The notes under the pieces: generated by a model | Seen by the model: the letters and a program-made list of their open reading frames with translations, nothing else | Database searches by the model: none | Told to the model about the DNA's origin: nothing | Source of the DNA: Candidatus Peribacteraceae bacterium | GTDB taxonomy: Bacteria > Patescibacteriota > Gracilibacteria > Peribacterales > Peribacteraceae | DNA length: 64,000 nt | Direction of reading: 5' to 3' | Assembly (NCBI GenBank): GCA_028703445.1 | Contig: JAQVMW010000001.1 | Span: forward strand, 62,001 to 126,000 | Program-made: the position numbers and the translations under genes | Shown: piece by piece, positions 1 to 9,402 of the stretch | Numbering within the stretch: the first letter of the stretch is position 1 | Layout: the number at the start of each line of letters is the position of its first letter

Positions 1-885
1 CGTCGGCATCGCAAATCCTATGGACGGGGCTTCGATGCTCCTGGCCCACTGCACCTTCAGCTTGCTGTCCATTTTCACGATCACCGGCAATGCACCGGTC
101 GCCTGCTGCGTCGCGCGCGTGTCGATGTCGGCAAGAGCGATGAAGCTGCCGTCGGACAGGTACTCCATATCGGTCACGACAGCACTCAGGTTCTTGCTCC
201 ACGCGACCTTGCCGTTCTTGTCGAACTTGATGACGACGCTGTGTCCCGGCACGGCGTCAAAATCCGCGACGTCGGAGCCGTATCCTGTCTTCTTGAATTT
301 GGCGAGCAGGATCACGCCGCCATCGGACGCCGCCCACAGCTCCTGCGGAAAATCCATGCTGTAATCGCCGACCATCGTGGACCACATCACTTTTCCGCTG
401 GTGCTCACTTTCGTAACGAGAACATCCCCCCAGCCTTCTTTCCTGTCCTCATACGCCGCGTCGTAGAAATCAATGATGTCTCCCGCCACGACGAAATTGC
501 CATCACTCGTCTGTACGGAAAGGCGCTTTGTTTCCGTGAGTACGCCCTGCGCCGCGCTCTGGCTGTCGAACTGGCGGCTCCACAGGGCGGTACCCTTGGC
601 GTCGGTTCTGACAATGAAGGCGTTCCACACCCCCATGCCGGAACTGAGGACGGTATCGCCGGTGACGAGGTATCCGCCGTCTTTCGTCGACAGGAGTCCG
701 TACCCCTCGGCGCGATCGCGCATGCGGTACGTCTTGATGAAGGTATCCGTTGCAACAGGAGCGGCGGTGCAGCTGCCCGAGACATCTGCGAGGTAATCCG
801 AAGATCTTCCGACGGCAATCGTGGTGAGACCCGCCATCGCCAAAGCGGCGATCCCTATGAGTTTCCGGAGTGTATGTTTATTCAT
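1..885 (-). CDS. Secreted repeat protein, C-terminus cut by the window edge
   Basis: The frame is open from ATG at 885 to base 1 (295 codons), so the gene runs off the left edge. The N-terminus (MNKHTLRKLIGIAALAMAG) is a signal peptide. The mature part has spaced repeats of the type 'GKVMWS', 'GKVAWS', 'GTALWS' alternating with 'DGGYLVTGD' and 'DGNFVVAGD'. This pattern is typical of secreted beta-propeller proteins with a Trp-containing strand per blade. No catalytic residues are recognised. The function is probably structural or binding at the cell surface. The gene has a strong promoter of its own and is transcribed away from the cold-shock gene. The exact family is not certain. Confidence 0.75.
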   Translation of the reverse strand, partial: MNKHTLRKLIGIAALAMAGLTTIAVGRSSDYLADVSGSCTAAPVATDTFIKTYRMRDRAEGYGLLSTKDGGYLVTGDTVLSSGMGVWNAFIVRTDAKGTALWSRQFDSQSAAQGVLTETKRLSVQTSDGNFVVAGDIIDFYDAAYEDRKEGWGDVLVTKVSTSGKVMWSTMVGDYSMDFPQELWAASDGGVILLAKFKKTGYGSDVADFDAVPGHSVVIKFDKNGKVAWSKNLSAVVTDMEYLSDGSFIALADIDTRATQQATGALPVIVKMDSKLKVQWARSIEAPSIGFAMPT

Positions 886-892
886 CTTTTAT

Positions 893-921
893 ATTATAAC
901 ATAATATTATTATTTGTACAA
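893..921 (-). promoter_or_regulatory. Sigma70-type promoter, leaderless
   Basis: On the minus strand TTGTAC (916-921) and a perfect TATAAT (893-898) are separated by 17 nt. The ATG of the repeat protein follows only 7 nt after the -10 hexamer, so the transcript should start at or next to the start codon. Confidence 0.8.
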
Positions 922-1130
922 AGAGGCGTTCTGCCCTGGCCGTTTTGCCTCCCCATCCCCGAAACCCAACCATCAAAACCCTGTCTGGTATTCATCAACC
1001 TCCCACTTCTGCGCTCCACTCCTGCCCAATCTACCGTGCCAGATTATGCAGAGATAACGATGGCTTAGACGGACAAAGGAGTCTATGATCTCCCCGTCAT
1101 TCGACACATTTTTTTTCCCCATCTACAGTC

Positions 1131-1325
1131 ATGGCTACAGGAACTATCAAAAAGAAGACCGACAAGGGCTTCGGTTTTATCACCGTTCCGGGTTCGGCTG
1201 ATGTGTTTTTTCACAACAGCGCCTGCAACGGTCAGTACGACAGTATGAATGAAGGCGACACCGTAACGTTCGACATCGTGAAAGGCGACAAGGGTCCCAA
1301 GGCGGAGAACGTGGTCGCAGCCTAA
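1131..1325 (+). CDS. Cold-shock domain protein
   Basis: This 64-aa protein is one cold-shock OB fold that binds single-stranded RNA or DNA and acts as an RNA chaperone. RNP1 is visible as KGFGFI and RNP2 as DVFFH. The first strand is GTIKKKTDKGFGF, without the usual 'KWFN' aromatic stretch, so the nucleic-acid face is slightly reduced. Length matches the CspA family. The gene stands alone and is followed by a clear intrinsic terminator. No Shine-Dalgarno sequence is visible before the ATG. Confidence 0.92.
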   Translation: MATGTIKKKTDKGFGFITVPGSADVFFHNSACNGQYDSMNEGDTVTFDIVKGDKGPKAENVVAA

Positions 1326-1340
1326 TTCGTCTCTTGCATT

Positions 1341-1375
1341 CCCCGTGTTCCTTAAAAAAGGAGCGCGGGGTTTTT
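1341..1375 (+). terminator. Intrinsic terminator of the cold-shock gene
   Basis: CCCCGTGTTCCTT pairs with AAGGAGCGCGGGG (13 pairs, some G-U) around a short A-rich loop and is followed by TTTTT. It lies 16 nt after the cold-shock stop codon. Confidence 0.85.
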
Positions 1376-1394
1376 GCATGACAAGAATGCAAGC

Positions 1395-3518
1395 TCAGTC
1401 CCCTCTCTTCTTCGCGATCAACTCCGGAGGAAACCTCACCGCGCCTTCCGGCCGGAGTCGGTGCGCCTCCGCGATGAATTCCTTCCACAGGGGGGCCGCC
1501 ACGTTCATGCCGTCCGCCGTCGGGGCGAGCGGTGAGTAGTCGGCATTGCCCACCCAGATGCCCAGCACAAACTCGGGCGTGTAGCCCACCGTCCACACAT
1601 CCCCCGGCAGGTCATAGCACCTTTCCGTCGCGGGATTGAAGCCGATGCAGCGGTTTGATGTCCCCGTCTTGATGGCGGTCTGGATGCCGGGAACGGTCAG
1701 GGCTTTGTTCCACGCGGCAGTCGGGCGGAGAGAAGTGTCGCTCAGAATGGACGTGAGCCAGCGTGCGGCAAGCGGCTCGATGGCCTGCGTCCCGCCGCCG
1801 TGTCGGGAGCTCTGCAGCGGCTGACCGTCCACCGTACGAATACTCTCGATCGCGGTGAGCGGCCGCAGCCTGCCAGCATTGGCGAGGGTGAGGTACCCCT
1901 GCACCATCTCGAACAGCGGCACCTCTGCGGCTCCGATCGCAAGCGGGTAACCGAAGGAGTACTGCGGATCGGACTGTCTCTGATGGTCACGCATGGACAG
2001 CGGGGTTACGATGCCAGCTCGCGCTGCGGTAGCCAGAACGGGATCCTCGCCGCCCGAAAAGAGCAGCGCCAGAATCGCAGGGATGTTGCGCGAGGCCGCC
2101 AGCGCATGGCTGATGGAGGTCCAGTCACGGTAGCCGCCCTCGTAATTCCGCGGATGATCGCCCCCCAGCGTCAGCGGCCCATCCAGCAGGAACGTATCGG
2201 GATTCAGACCCGCCTCGAACGCCGTGGCGTACACGAAGGGTTTAAAGCTAGAGCCCGGCTGGCGCGGGACGCGCGCCATATCGATCATGGTTCCCGGTTC
2301 GTCATCGCTGTATCCCACGTTGCCGACATACGCGAGGATGTGCCCCGTCGCGCGGTCGGCGGCCACGAGTGCCATATTCCGGGCACCGTACTTTGTGCGA
2401 ATCTCCTCCGCGTGCTCAAGCACGATCCGCTCGGCGAGCACCTGGAATTGCGGATCAAGCGTGGTCTTGACGATGCATCCGCCGGCTTGAACGTCGCACG
2501 GCCGATCTGTCTGCGGAATTCCCTCACTCAGCTGCTGCTGCACATAGAGCGCGAAATACGGCATAGCAAGCGCCGACTGCCGCTCTAAAAACCGCATGGT
2601 CTTCAGCTCCTGCCGTGTGAAAGCGAGCTCGGTATCAGAGATGAATCCACTCTCGCGCATCGCCCGCAGCACCAGATCCGTCCGCCCTTCGACGTACACG
2701 GAACCCGTCGCCGTCAGAAAGTGCATGCCGAGGAGCCCGATGGAAACGGCGTCGGCAGGGAGGTCCTCCGCCCGGCTGATGCGTCCCTCCCTGATCGCAC
2801 GCGCGCTCTCACGGCTGATCGCCGTGTGCAGGTGGATGCCGTAAGGACTGAAATAGGTCGGTCTCTGGAGCAGAGCAGCCAGCACGGCAGACTGTGCAAG
2901 CGTGAGCTCGCCAGCGCTCACGCCAAAATACGTCCGGCTCGCCTCTTCCGCTCCGTACATCGTCCCACCGAAGGCCATGTGATTCAGGTAGAGCGTCAGG
3001 ATCCTCTCGCGGGGGACGCCCAGTTCCAACCGGCACGCGAGCAGCAGCTCCACGAGCTTGCGCGCGTAACTCTTGTCCTTGCGGTCGAGCAGCAGGTTGC
3101 CGACCAGTTGCTGCGTGATGGTGGAGGCGCCCTGAGCTTTGGCCTCCGTCATATCCGCCACCGCCGCCCGGGCAATGGCCCGCAGGTCGATACAACTGCG
3201 ATTGAAGAACCGCTCATCCTCGATGGCAATCACCGCCTGTTTCAGGAATGGCGAGAAATCATCGTCGTTGAGCTCGAGCCGGTCTTTCTCGAGGTACACA
3301 CGACGCAATTCCGTGCCGTTCGTATCCGTGAGAACCACCGTCTGCGGCAACAGCAAGTCACCGACGCCGATCGCCGAGAGCGCTCTCCATACGCCGAAGA
3401 GCTGCATCATAAGGATCGAGCCGAGGATGAGAAAATTGGCGAGGAGACTGTGCCGAAAGATATTCCGTCCCGGCATTTTTCGATGCATGCTGCCTGCGGG
3501 CGGTGACAGGGAAGCCAT
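1395..3518 (-). CDS. Class A penicillin-binding protein (glycosyltransferase + transpeptidase)
   Basis: Bifunctional peptidoglycan synthase at the outer face of the inner membrane: it polymerises lipid II and cross-links stem peptides. A membrane anchor (about residues 25-50) is followed by a GT51 domain with EDERFF and GASTITQQL. The transpeptidase domain has SxxK as PGSSFKPF, SxN as SRN and KTG as KTGTS, so both activities look intact. The total is about 710 aa, within the family range. A TATACC -10 at 3531-3536 overlaps the longest start (3530), so the next ATG (3518) is chosen. A start at MHRKMPGRN is also possible. The product is not specific enough to call ponA or pbpC. Confidence 0.9.
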   Translation of the reverse strand: MASLSPPAGSMHRKMPGRNIFRHSLLANFLILGSILMMQLFGVWRALSAIGVGDLLLPQTVVLTDTNGTELRRVYLEKDRLELNDDDFSPFLKQAVIAIEDERFFNRSCIDLRAIARAAVADMTEAKAQGASTITQQLVGNLLLDRKDKSYARKLVELLLACRLELGVPRERILTLYLNHMAFGGTMYGAEEASRTYFGVSAGELTLAQSAVLAALLQRPTYFSPYGIHLHTAISRESARAIREGRISRAEDLPADAVSIGLLGMHFLTATGSVYVEGRTDLVLRAMRESGFISDTELAFTRQELKTMRFLERQSALAMPYFALYVQQQLSEGIPQTDRPCDVQAGGCIVKTTLDPQFQVLAERIVLEHAEEIRTKYGARNMALVAADRATGHILAYVGNVGYSDDEPGTMIDMARVPRQPGSSFKPFVYATAFEAGLNPDTFLLDGPLTLGGDHPRNYEGGYRDWTSISHALAASRNIPAILALLFSGGEDPVLATAARAGIVTPLSMRDHQRQSDPQYSFGYPLAIGAAEVPLFEMVQGYLTLANAGRLRPLTAIESIRTVDGQPLQSSRHGGGTQAIEPLAARWLTSILSDTSLRPTAAWNKALTVPGIQTAIKTGTSNRCIGFNPATERCYDLPGDVWTVGYTPEFVLGIWVGNADYSPLAPTADGMNVAAPLWKEFIAEAHRLRPEGAVRFPPELIAKKRGD

Positions 3519-3607
3519 AAAGTATTCCATGGTATACCGATTGCCTTTCCGTCACGAGCGCGACTTACACGCTCCCCCACCCCTTGCATCCTCTCATGTA
3601 TACAAAC

Positions 3608-3702
3608 CTCTCCCCCTCACCCCCTCTCCATCGGAGAGGGGGAATGTTTTGTTTGTAGTTGTTCTCCCCTTCCTCTGGTGGAGGAAGGGGTCAGGGGATG
3701 GA
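3608..3702. repeat. Paired GC-rich hairpins (REP/BIME-like, nuclease-free copy)
   Basis: Two hairpins lie head to head between the PBP and TypA genes. The left one has CCCCCTCACCCCCTCTCC followed by GGAGAGGGGG. The right one is CCCCTTCCTC pairing with GAGGAAGGGG and then GGGGATGGAG. About 20 nt separate them. The same two hairpins flank the DUF559 cassette inside ribE (14470-14953), so this looks like the non-autonomous version of that unit. Confidence 0.75.
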
Positions 3703-3790
3703 GATTTGGATAAAAATAGGAAAAATCCCGACTTATCGCCTTCCGGAGTATTCCCGCAAGTGCCAAATTCTGGTAAAGTACATGGGATTC

Positions 3791-5587
3791 ATGTCCATCC
3801 GTAACATTGCAATCATCGCGCACGTCGACCACGGCAAAACCACGCTCGTGGATGCACTCCTGAAACAGGGCGGCGCATTCCAGGAGTACGAAGAGGTGGG
3901 CGAACTGATGATGGACTCTAACGCGCAGGAGAAGGAGCGCGGCATTACCATCTACGCCAAGAACACGTCCATCCACTACAAGGAGTGCAAGATCAACATC
4001 GTGGATACACCGGGGCACGCGGACTTCGGCTCCGAGGTGGAGCGGATTCTGCGCACGGTGGACTGTGTGCTGCTCGTCGTGGACGCGCAGGAGGGACCCA
4101 TGCCGCAAACCAAGTTCGTCTTGAAGAAATCGCTTGAACTGGGGCTCAAACCCATTGTCGTCATCAACAAGATCGACAAACCCGCCGCGCGCCCGATGGA
4201 AGTGGTGGACGAGGTCTTCGACCTCTTCATCGCCCTCAAGGCCAATGAGAAGCAGCTCGACTTCCCCTACATCTTTGCCGTGGCGCGCGAAGGTATCGCC
4301 AAGAGAACGCTGGAAGATCGCTCGGAGGACTTAACTCCCCTCTTTGATCTCATCATGGAACACGTGCCGGAAGCGGAACAGAATCTCACGGCTCCGTTCC
4401 GCATGCAGCCAAGCAGCCTTGCCTACGATAACTATCTGGGCCGCATGGCCGTGGGAAGAGTCTATGAGGGAATTGCGCGGCCGGGCAACAAGGTCTTCAT
4501 CAAAACGGCAGATGGATCGGTACGCACGGCAAAGGTGGCGAAAGTCATGGTCGCGGACGGGCTCAAGCGTACCGAGGTGAGCGAAGCGCACGCGGGCGAC
4601 ATCGTGACGATTGCGGGAATCCCCGACATCACCGTGGGCGAGACCATCACCACGGACGAGAACGCCGACCTGCTGCCGGCCATCCAGATCGACCCTCCTA
4701 CGATCTCGATGAACTTTCTCGTGAACAATTCCCCGTTCGCGGGGAAGGAAGGCAAGCTCGTGACCACCCGCCACATCAAGGCACGGCTGGAGAAAGAGAA
4801 AGAGACGAACGTGGGACTCAAAGTGGAAGAAATCCCCAATTCCGATACGTACAAGGTTTCGGGCAGAGGCGAATTGCACCTCTCGGTGCTCATCGAGGCC
4901 ATGCGCCGCGAGGGTTTTGAGTTGCAGGTGTCACAGCCGGAAGTGATTATGAAAGAGGAGAACAGCGTGAAGCTGGAGCCCATCGAGCAGGCGATTATCG
5001 ACGTACCCGAGGAATTCACCGGCACCGTGATCGACATGCTCTCCCGCCGCAAGGGCGAGATGGTGGACATGAAGACGCACGAGCATCACACGCGGCTGGA
5101 GTACAAAGTCCCGACGCGCGGCCTCCTCGGTTTTCGCGGGGACTTCATCATCGAAACGCGTGGCGAGGGCATCCTGACCCACTCCTTCATCGCCTACGAA
5201 CCCTTCAAGGGTGAACTGACGCACAAGTCGCACGGCTCCATGATCTCGATGGAGAACGGCGTGGCGGTGGCCTTCGCGCTGTGGGGGCTGCAGGAACGCG
5301 GACGCCTCTTCATCATTCCGCAGACCAAGGTCTACGTGGGCATGATCATCGGCGAGAGCAACAAATCGGACGAGATGACCGTGAATCCCACCAAAGAAAA
5401 GAAGCTCAGCAACATGCGCGCTTCGGGCACCGACGAGGCGATCAACCTCGTGCCCGTGCAGCCCATGACACTCGAACAGGCACTGGAATACATCGCGGAA
5501 GACGAACTTGTGGAAGTGACGCCCTTGAGTATCCGATTGAGAAAGAAACTGCTGACGGACAACGACCGCCGCCGGGCGCGAAGATAG
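3791..5587 (+). CDS. typA: GTPase TypA/BipA, ribosome-associated
   Basis: Translational GTPase of the EF-G/LepA group that acts in 50S assembly and stress growth. The G domain begins at the chosen start, [18 protein letters not shown], with the P-loop AHVDHGKT, switch [10 protein letters not shown] and NKID. Domains II, III and V and the TypA-specific C-terminal region follow. The protein is 598 aa, normal for the family. The frame is open further upstream, but that stretch encodes the REP-like hairpins and a TAAAGT -10 lies at 3774-3779, so ATG at 3791 is the start. It is a single-gene unit. Confidence 0.95.
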   Translation: MSIRNIAIIAHVDHGKTTLVDALLKQGGAFQEYEEVGELMMDSNAQEKERGITIYAKNTSIHYKECKINIVDTPGHADFGSEVERILRTVDCVLLVVDAQEGPMPQTKFVLKKSLELGLKPIVVINKIDKPAARPMEVVDEVFDLFIALKANEKQLDFPYIFAVAREGIAKRTLEDRSEDLTPLFDLIMEHVPEAEQNLTAPFRMQPSSLAYDNYLGRMAVGRVYEGIARPGNKVFIKTADGSVRTAKVAKVMVADGLKRTEVSEAHAGDIVTIAGIPDITVGETITTDENADLLPAIQIDPPTISMNFLVNNSPFAGKEGKLVTTRHIKARLEKEKETNVGLKVEEIPNSDTYKVSGRGELHLSVLIEAMRREGFELQVSQPEVIMKEENSVKLEPIEQAIIDVPEEFTGTVIDMLSRRKGEMVDMKTHEHHTRLEYKVPTRGLLGFRGDFIIETRGEGILTHSFIAYEPFKGELTHKSHGSMISMENGVAVAFALWGLQERGRLFIIPQTKVYVGMIIGESNKSDEMTVNPTKEKKLSNMRASGTDEAINLVPVQPMTLEQALEYIAEDELVEVTPLSIRLRKKLLTDNDRRRARR

Positions 5588-5593
5588 GCACTG

Positions 5594-5715
5594 TCATCCT
5601 GAGCACTGCTTGCCGGGCGTAGCCTTGGCGAAGACTGGTCGAAGGATGACCTCGTGTGTTCATGGTTCGACTTAGCCTTCGCTCGCTAGCTTCGGCGGGC
5701 AGGCAGAGCTCACCA
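5594..5715. repeat. Dispersed palindromes of the TCATCCTGAGC type
   Basis: The TypA-SLH gap holds imperfect inverted repeats: TCATCCTGAGC against GGTCGAAGGATGA, then ATGGTTCGACTTAGCC against GAGCTCACCATGA. The same palindrome family recurs at 28060-28125, at about 33651, and inside alaS. Confidence 0.6.
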
Positions 5716-5726
5716 TGACACCCTTC

Positions 5727-8075
5727 TTAAGGGATCCTATACAGCGTGGAGCTGACTTCCGCTTCATCCAAATCCACCCAATGGAACGCGCTGGTTCCGT
5801 CACTCCACGTCACGCCTCCGGATACGTCGCGGTTATTGAGGGAGGAAAGACTCGTCTGCAACAGACTGGCCGTCTGCGTGCTGTCGACGAAACCTCTGAG
5901 CCCCAACGTCACGTAGTCGTTGAAAGGAATGAGCGTATTCACGTCGTACGCCGCAAAACCGGAGCACGTCACGCGGATGGAGCCCGTGCGGGCCGATTGG
6001 GTGCAGGAAACGGAAACGGAGGGAGCCAGCATATTCACGAGCACGAAGCTGCCGGTTGAAAAGAGCACATTGGTAGCCGTCACATCGAACGAGAGCGTAG
6101 TGAGCGAAACGGAGCGGGATGAACGGGCAATGGACGGCTTATCCTGCGCCGTGAAGCGGAAGATGCCGATGGTACGAAGTCCCGTAGGAACCACGGTGCC
6201 ATCTCTATCCGTAGCGGCATTCGTGATGCTCCTCAGCGCGATGTGTACGACGTCGCTCGTCGGTCCCGTGATTGCGCTGTTCGCTCCTGCGGCCGACCGT
6301 CCAATGAAGACCTCGCCCTCCGCGCTGGAATCCCCGTCATTCTGGATGAGATCCTGCTGCGAAGCGATACCCGTGGCTTCCACGGCTTTGTCGAGCGCGG
6401 ACGTGTCGGCCGAAAGCGTGAGGGCAACGGTGTCGCCGCTCTTCGCTCCGTCATCCGCGGATGTGAGCAGCGCACGCACGATCACATCCCGCACAATGTC
6501 TTTGTGCACCGTGAATTGCACAGTCGTGCAGAGTTTGCCCGAGGCAGGAATCCGGCATCCGGACGTGTGCGCCGTGGCGAAGGGCATAGTGGCCGCCGGA
6601 TCGAAGAACTGGAGTTCCTCCACCGCATCCGTCGCCCCGGCAACCGCAAGCCGATCAACGATGATGTCTTCATCCGTCGCGCGGAAACTCAACCGCAGCA
6701 GATCGGCGCTCTGTACTCCTGCAAGAAGCTGATGGCTGCGCAACGATTGCGAAGCCTCCGTGACGAACAGGTTTCCGCGTTCCGTGAGCGTGACCGATTC
6801 GGCGTCCAGGGTGTAGACCGCGATCCAGCAGTTATCGGTGCGGGGACAACCCCCCGCATCGGTGCGAATGCCGACGAGCTCCCGTCCGTCGATGGCGCCG
6901 ACGGCTTCCACGTACGCGCTGTCACTGGTACGGAACGCCAGAGCCAGATGGCCAGAGGTCTGCACCAGATCCGCACGGACTTCAAAGCGTTTTCCGCGAC
7001 TGGTGAAAATCCGCGCGCCGAGACCGGAGAAGGAAAGCACGTCGTCACGCACCAGTCCCGAACCCACCAGCGTCTCCGGCTTGTTATCGCCATCGGAATC
7101 TTCGTACAGCCGATAATTCACCGCGGCGGTGAATGCCCCATATTCCGCATCAAACTTGAGTCCCGCAAGCATGGCATCCTGCCACTTCGCGTTGGCGTCG
7201 AAAGAGAAGAGCACCGTCTGACTGGAACCGCCCGCGACCGTATCCGTACCGAGGGCGCGCTGATCCAAGCGGATGGCAGAGTGCTGGATCGGCTCGGGCA
7301 CGATGACGCAGATCGAACTGCAACCATCCCCATCGTCAGCATTACCATCATCACACTGCTCCGTACCCTCTTTGACCCCGTTGCCGCACACGTTGTGGAC
7401 GTAGGCGGAGGAAACCGAGGAGGCTGAGGAGGCCGAGGATGCCGACGAGACCGAAGAGAGCGACGAGACCGAGGAGAAGGATGACATGGGCTCTTCGACG
7501 GTGGCGAGGGGCTGCCCAAAAGCGACAAGAAGCCACGCGGCATCTCCACGCGTGAGCAGATGATTTGGAGAACGCAGAAAGTACTCGGCAATACCACGAT
7601 CCGCCACCGCATCGAAGTACGGGTCGTACCAGTGATCTGGCGCACGCACGTACTCCGGAGTCGGCATCTGCCAGGCGCGTTCCGCCATGGCGAGCGCCTC
7701 GGCCAGATTCACAGTCTGCGCACCACGGAACGTACCGTCCGGATACCCCGTGAGGATGTTGTTCTCTTTTGCGGTACAGGCTGCGCCCCAGAACCATTGC
7801 GGTTCACCTGTGAAATCCATGAAGCATGGAGCGGCGGAACCGGCGTTCTCCTGACCGTATACTGCAAAGGTGAGGATCTTCAAAAATTCCGCACGGTTGA
7901 TCAGAATATCGGGACGGAAGAGCCCATGCCCGTATCCCTCCACGATACCGTGGATGCGGAGCATTTCGATTTGCGATGTTTGCGGATGATCCACCGCATC
8001 AAGAAAAGAATCCGACTGGGCACAGGCCGTTGAAACAAACAGGCCGGTGAGGAGAAGAACGAACAGCCGCCGCAC
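5727..8075 (-). CDS. Large secreted SLH-domain protein with Ser-rich linker
   Basis: This 782-aa surface protein starts with GTG and a signal peptide (MRRLFVLLLTGLFVSTACAQ). SLH repeats follow (about residues 25-190; HGIVEGYGHGLFRPD and LTGYPDGTFRGAQ), which usually anchor proteins to cell-wall polymers. A long Ser/Ala/Val linker (about 195-225) leads to a Cys-rich DUF4215-type repeat (CGNGVKEGTEQCDDGN) and then about 500 residues of beta-rich sequence without a known domain. A TACACT -10 (8084-8089) lies 8 nt before the GTG, which fixes the start. It is one of four SLH proteins in the window. Confidence 0.85.
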   Translation of the reverse strand: MRRLFVLLLTGLFVSTACAQSDSFLDAVDHPQTSQIEMLRIHGIVEGYGHGLFRPDILINRAEFLKILTFAVYGQENAGSAAPCFMDFTGEPQWFWGAACTAKENNILTGYPDGTFRGAQTVNLAEALAMAERAWQMPTPEYVRAPDHWYDPYFDAVADRGIAEYFLRSPNHLLTRGDAAWLLVAFGQPLATVEEPMSSFSSVSSLSSVSSASSASSASSVSSAYVHNVCGNGVKEGTEQCDDGNADDGDGCSSICVIVPEPIQHSAIRLDQRALGTDTVAGGSSQTVLFSFDANAKWQDAMLAGLKFDAEYGAFTAAVNYRLYEDSDGDNKPETLVGSGLVRDDVLSFSGLGARIFTSRGKRFEVRADLVQTSGHLALAFRTSDSAYVEAVGAIDGRELVGIRTDAGGCPRTDNCWIAVYTLDAESVTLTERGNLFVTEASQSLRSHQLLAGVQSADLLRLSFRATDEDIIVDRLAVAGATDAVEELQFFDPAATMPFATAHTSGCRIPASGKLCTTVQFTVHKDIVRDVIVRALLTSADDGAKSGDTVALTLSADTSALDKAVEATGIASQQDLIQNDGDSSAEGEVFIGRSAAGANSAITGPTSDVVHIALRSITNAATDRDGTVVPTGLRTIGIFRFTAQDKPSIARSSRSVSLTTLSFDVTATNVLFSTGSFVLVNMLAPSVSVSCTQSARTGSIRVTCSGFAAYDVNTLIPFNDYVTLGLRGFVDSTQTASLLQTSLSSLNNRDVSGGVTWSDGTSAFHWVDLDEAEVSSTLYRIP

Positions 8076-8166
8076 AGTGAAGAAGTGTAGCAGACGAAGC
8101 TTTAAGCTGTTAGCTGGTAGCTGTGAGCTTTAAGGAATCCCCTACCAGCTAAAAGCTGCAAGCTCA

Positions 8167-8580
8167 TTAACCCACCTGTTGCTGATACTCTTGGCCCGCT
8201 TGAGCTTGCTCCTCACGTTTATCCTCCTCTTTTTTAATGAGCCGCTCAGGCGTCGCCTTGGTCTTGGCCGTATCGATGTCCTCTTCTTCCTTCTCTTTGA
8301 TCGTTTCGGTGTGGAAGGTCTGATGCTTCTTGTCCTCATCCTCCTCACGGTTACGCTTCGTCTGCTCCTCCTGCTGCCGACCGGCCATCTGTGACTGAAG
8401 CTCACTCAGATTCACTTTCGTCTTCAGCTCCTTCAGTTTTTGCGCATCCTTGTCGAGAATGCTTTTGCCCTGCCTGCTCTCCACCTCGCGCTTGAGCGCG
8501 TCTTTACGCGGTTCCGCTCGCGTAAACTTTTCCTGCCGCGAGGTGCTCACCCACACGTCTTCGTCATCGCGGGTTCCCAT
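8167..8580 (-). CDS. Highly charged coiled-coil protein, unknown function
   Basis: The chosen start, MGTRDDEDVWVS at 8580, gives 137 aa. Almost the whole chain is Glu/Lys/Arg/Gln-rich with heptad-like spacing (DAQKLKELKTKVNLSELQ, NREEDEDKKHQ), so it should be a long helix or coiled coil. There is no signal peptide. A longer frame exists but would run through tRNA-Arg, and a TATACT -10 at 8587-8592 lies 6 nt before the chosen ATG. No family is recognised. Confidence 0.7.
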   Translation of the reverse strand: MGTRDDEDVWVSTSRQEKFTRAEPRKDALKREVESRQGKSILDKDAQKLKELKTKVNLSELQSQMAGRQQEEQTKRNREEDEDKKHQTFHTETIKEKEEEDIDTAKTKATPERLIKKEEDKREEQAQAGQEYQQQVG

Positions 8581-8649
8581 AACGACAGTATAGCGTGATT
8601 TCAAAAAATCGCCTGCGCCGTCTCCGGAGCAGGCTATACTACCTCCCGT

Positions 8650-8726
8650 GCCCCCGTAGCTCAGCTGAATAGAGCGCCTGGCTTCGAACCAGGAGGCCGT
8701 GGGTTTAAATCCTGCCGGGGGCACCA
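8650..8726 (+). tRNA. tRNA-Arg (anticodon UCG)
   Basis: Acceptor GCCCCCG pairs with CGGGGGC and ACCA is encoded. The D-arm GCTCAGCTGAATAGAGC and the anticodon stem CCTGG/CCAGG with loop CTTCGAA give anticodon TCG. The T-loop is TTTAAAT instead of the usual TTCAAAT or TTCGAAT. The last 16 bases and 6 downstream bases are repeated 113 bp further on. Confidence 0.93.
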
Positions 8727-9031
8727 TCCGGCTTCGTCTGCGGACTACGCCGTGATGTTTCCTGAGAGTTCGCAGCACAAAGCGGCACGGCGAAGTTCCG
8801 AGCACAGCGAGGAACGAAGACGGCCTGCCGGGGGCACCATCCGGCACATCTGCCAAAGAGGTGTTGTACACTTTACATTCCGGCGTAGAGTCACCAACCC
8901 AGCGTCCATGGATGCTGGCTGATCTTTGGCAGCAATCCTGAAGTGGATCGGTTTCCGCTTTTGATTCCTCACGCAACGCGAGGATTGAAATGCGGAAACC
9001 ACTTACCATTTCTCGTTACGGAGAACCGAAC
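8727..9031. other. Structured gene-free stretch after tRNA-Arg
   Basis: No credible gene is seen. The stretch contains a second copy of the tRNA 3' end (8824-8845), a near-palindrome CCAGCGTCCATGGATGCTGG around 8900-8920, the sequence GATCTTTGGCAG (8921-8932) whose inverse lies after the next gene, and a 64-nt hairpin at 8941-9004 (AAGTGG, GGTTTCCGC and ATTCCTC pairing with GAGGATT, GCGGAAACC and CCACTT). It could be a structured leader, a small RNA or an element end. Confidence 0.55.
8824..8845 (+). repeat. Direct repeat of the tRNA-Arg 3' end
   Basis: Twenty-two bases are identical to 8711-8732, which is the 3' half of the tRNA-Arg T-stem and acceptor plus 6 bases. A duplicated tRNA 3' end is the usual mark of a past site-specific integration (att site). 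Confidence 0.75.
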
Positions 9032-9391
9032 ATGAATCGCATCTCGATCTCGTTTTTTTTGGGCAAGGGCGCGGAAGCAACCATTCCCCAGATCTTCGCA
9101 GAAGGATGCAAGCACGCCGACATTGATGCCGACGAAGCGTTCTGGAAAGAACGCATCTCCTCCACGAAACTGCAGAAGGGAGAGATCTGCATCGAGCGGA
9201 CATTCAGCTTCAGCGTAGAGGCCGACAGTCCGCCCTCAGCAGACACCATCTGTGTCGTGATCACCTGCGATGAGGCATACATCTACGACCTCATCCAATT
9301 CCTGACGGTGGTGTGCTATCACTACCGTGCGGTGAGTGCCCACGAAGAACTCCTGCGGCTCGCGGCCGTCACCTACGCGTCGGTCGTGTGA
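9032..9391 (+). CDS. Conserved-looking small protein, unknown function
   Basis: The start MNRISISFFLGKG gives 119 aa; an ATG at 8990 would add 14 residues from inside the upstream hairpin and is less likely. The protein is soluble, with a mix of charged and hydrophobic segments (SADTICVVITCDEAYIYD, FLTVVCYHYRAV) and no signal peptide. The gene lies between 12-bp inverted repeats (8921-8932 and 9403-9414) and behind the duplicated tRNA-Arg end, so it may be cargo of a small former element. No family is recognised. Confidence 0.6.
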   Translation: MNRISISFFLGKGAEATIPQIFAEGCKHADIDADEAFWKERISSTKLQKGEICIERTFSFSVEADSPPSADTICVVITCDEAYIYDLIQFLTVVCYHYRAVSAHEELLRLAAVTYASVV

Positions 9392-9402
9392 CAAGTAGCG
9401 GT

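Noticed and set aside
241-1068. 275-codon plus-strand frame at the left end
   Set aside because: It is antisense to the secreted repeat protein, which has a signal peptide, internal repeats and a perfect promoter.
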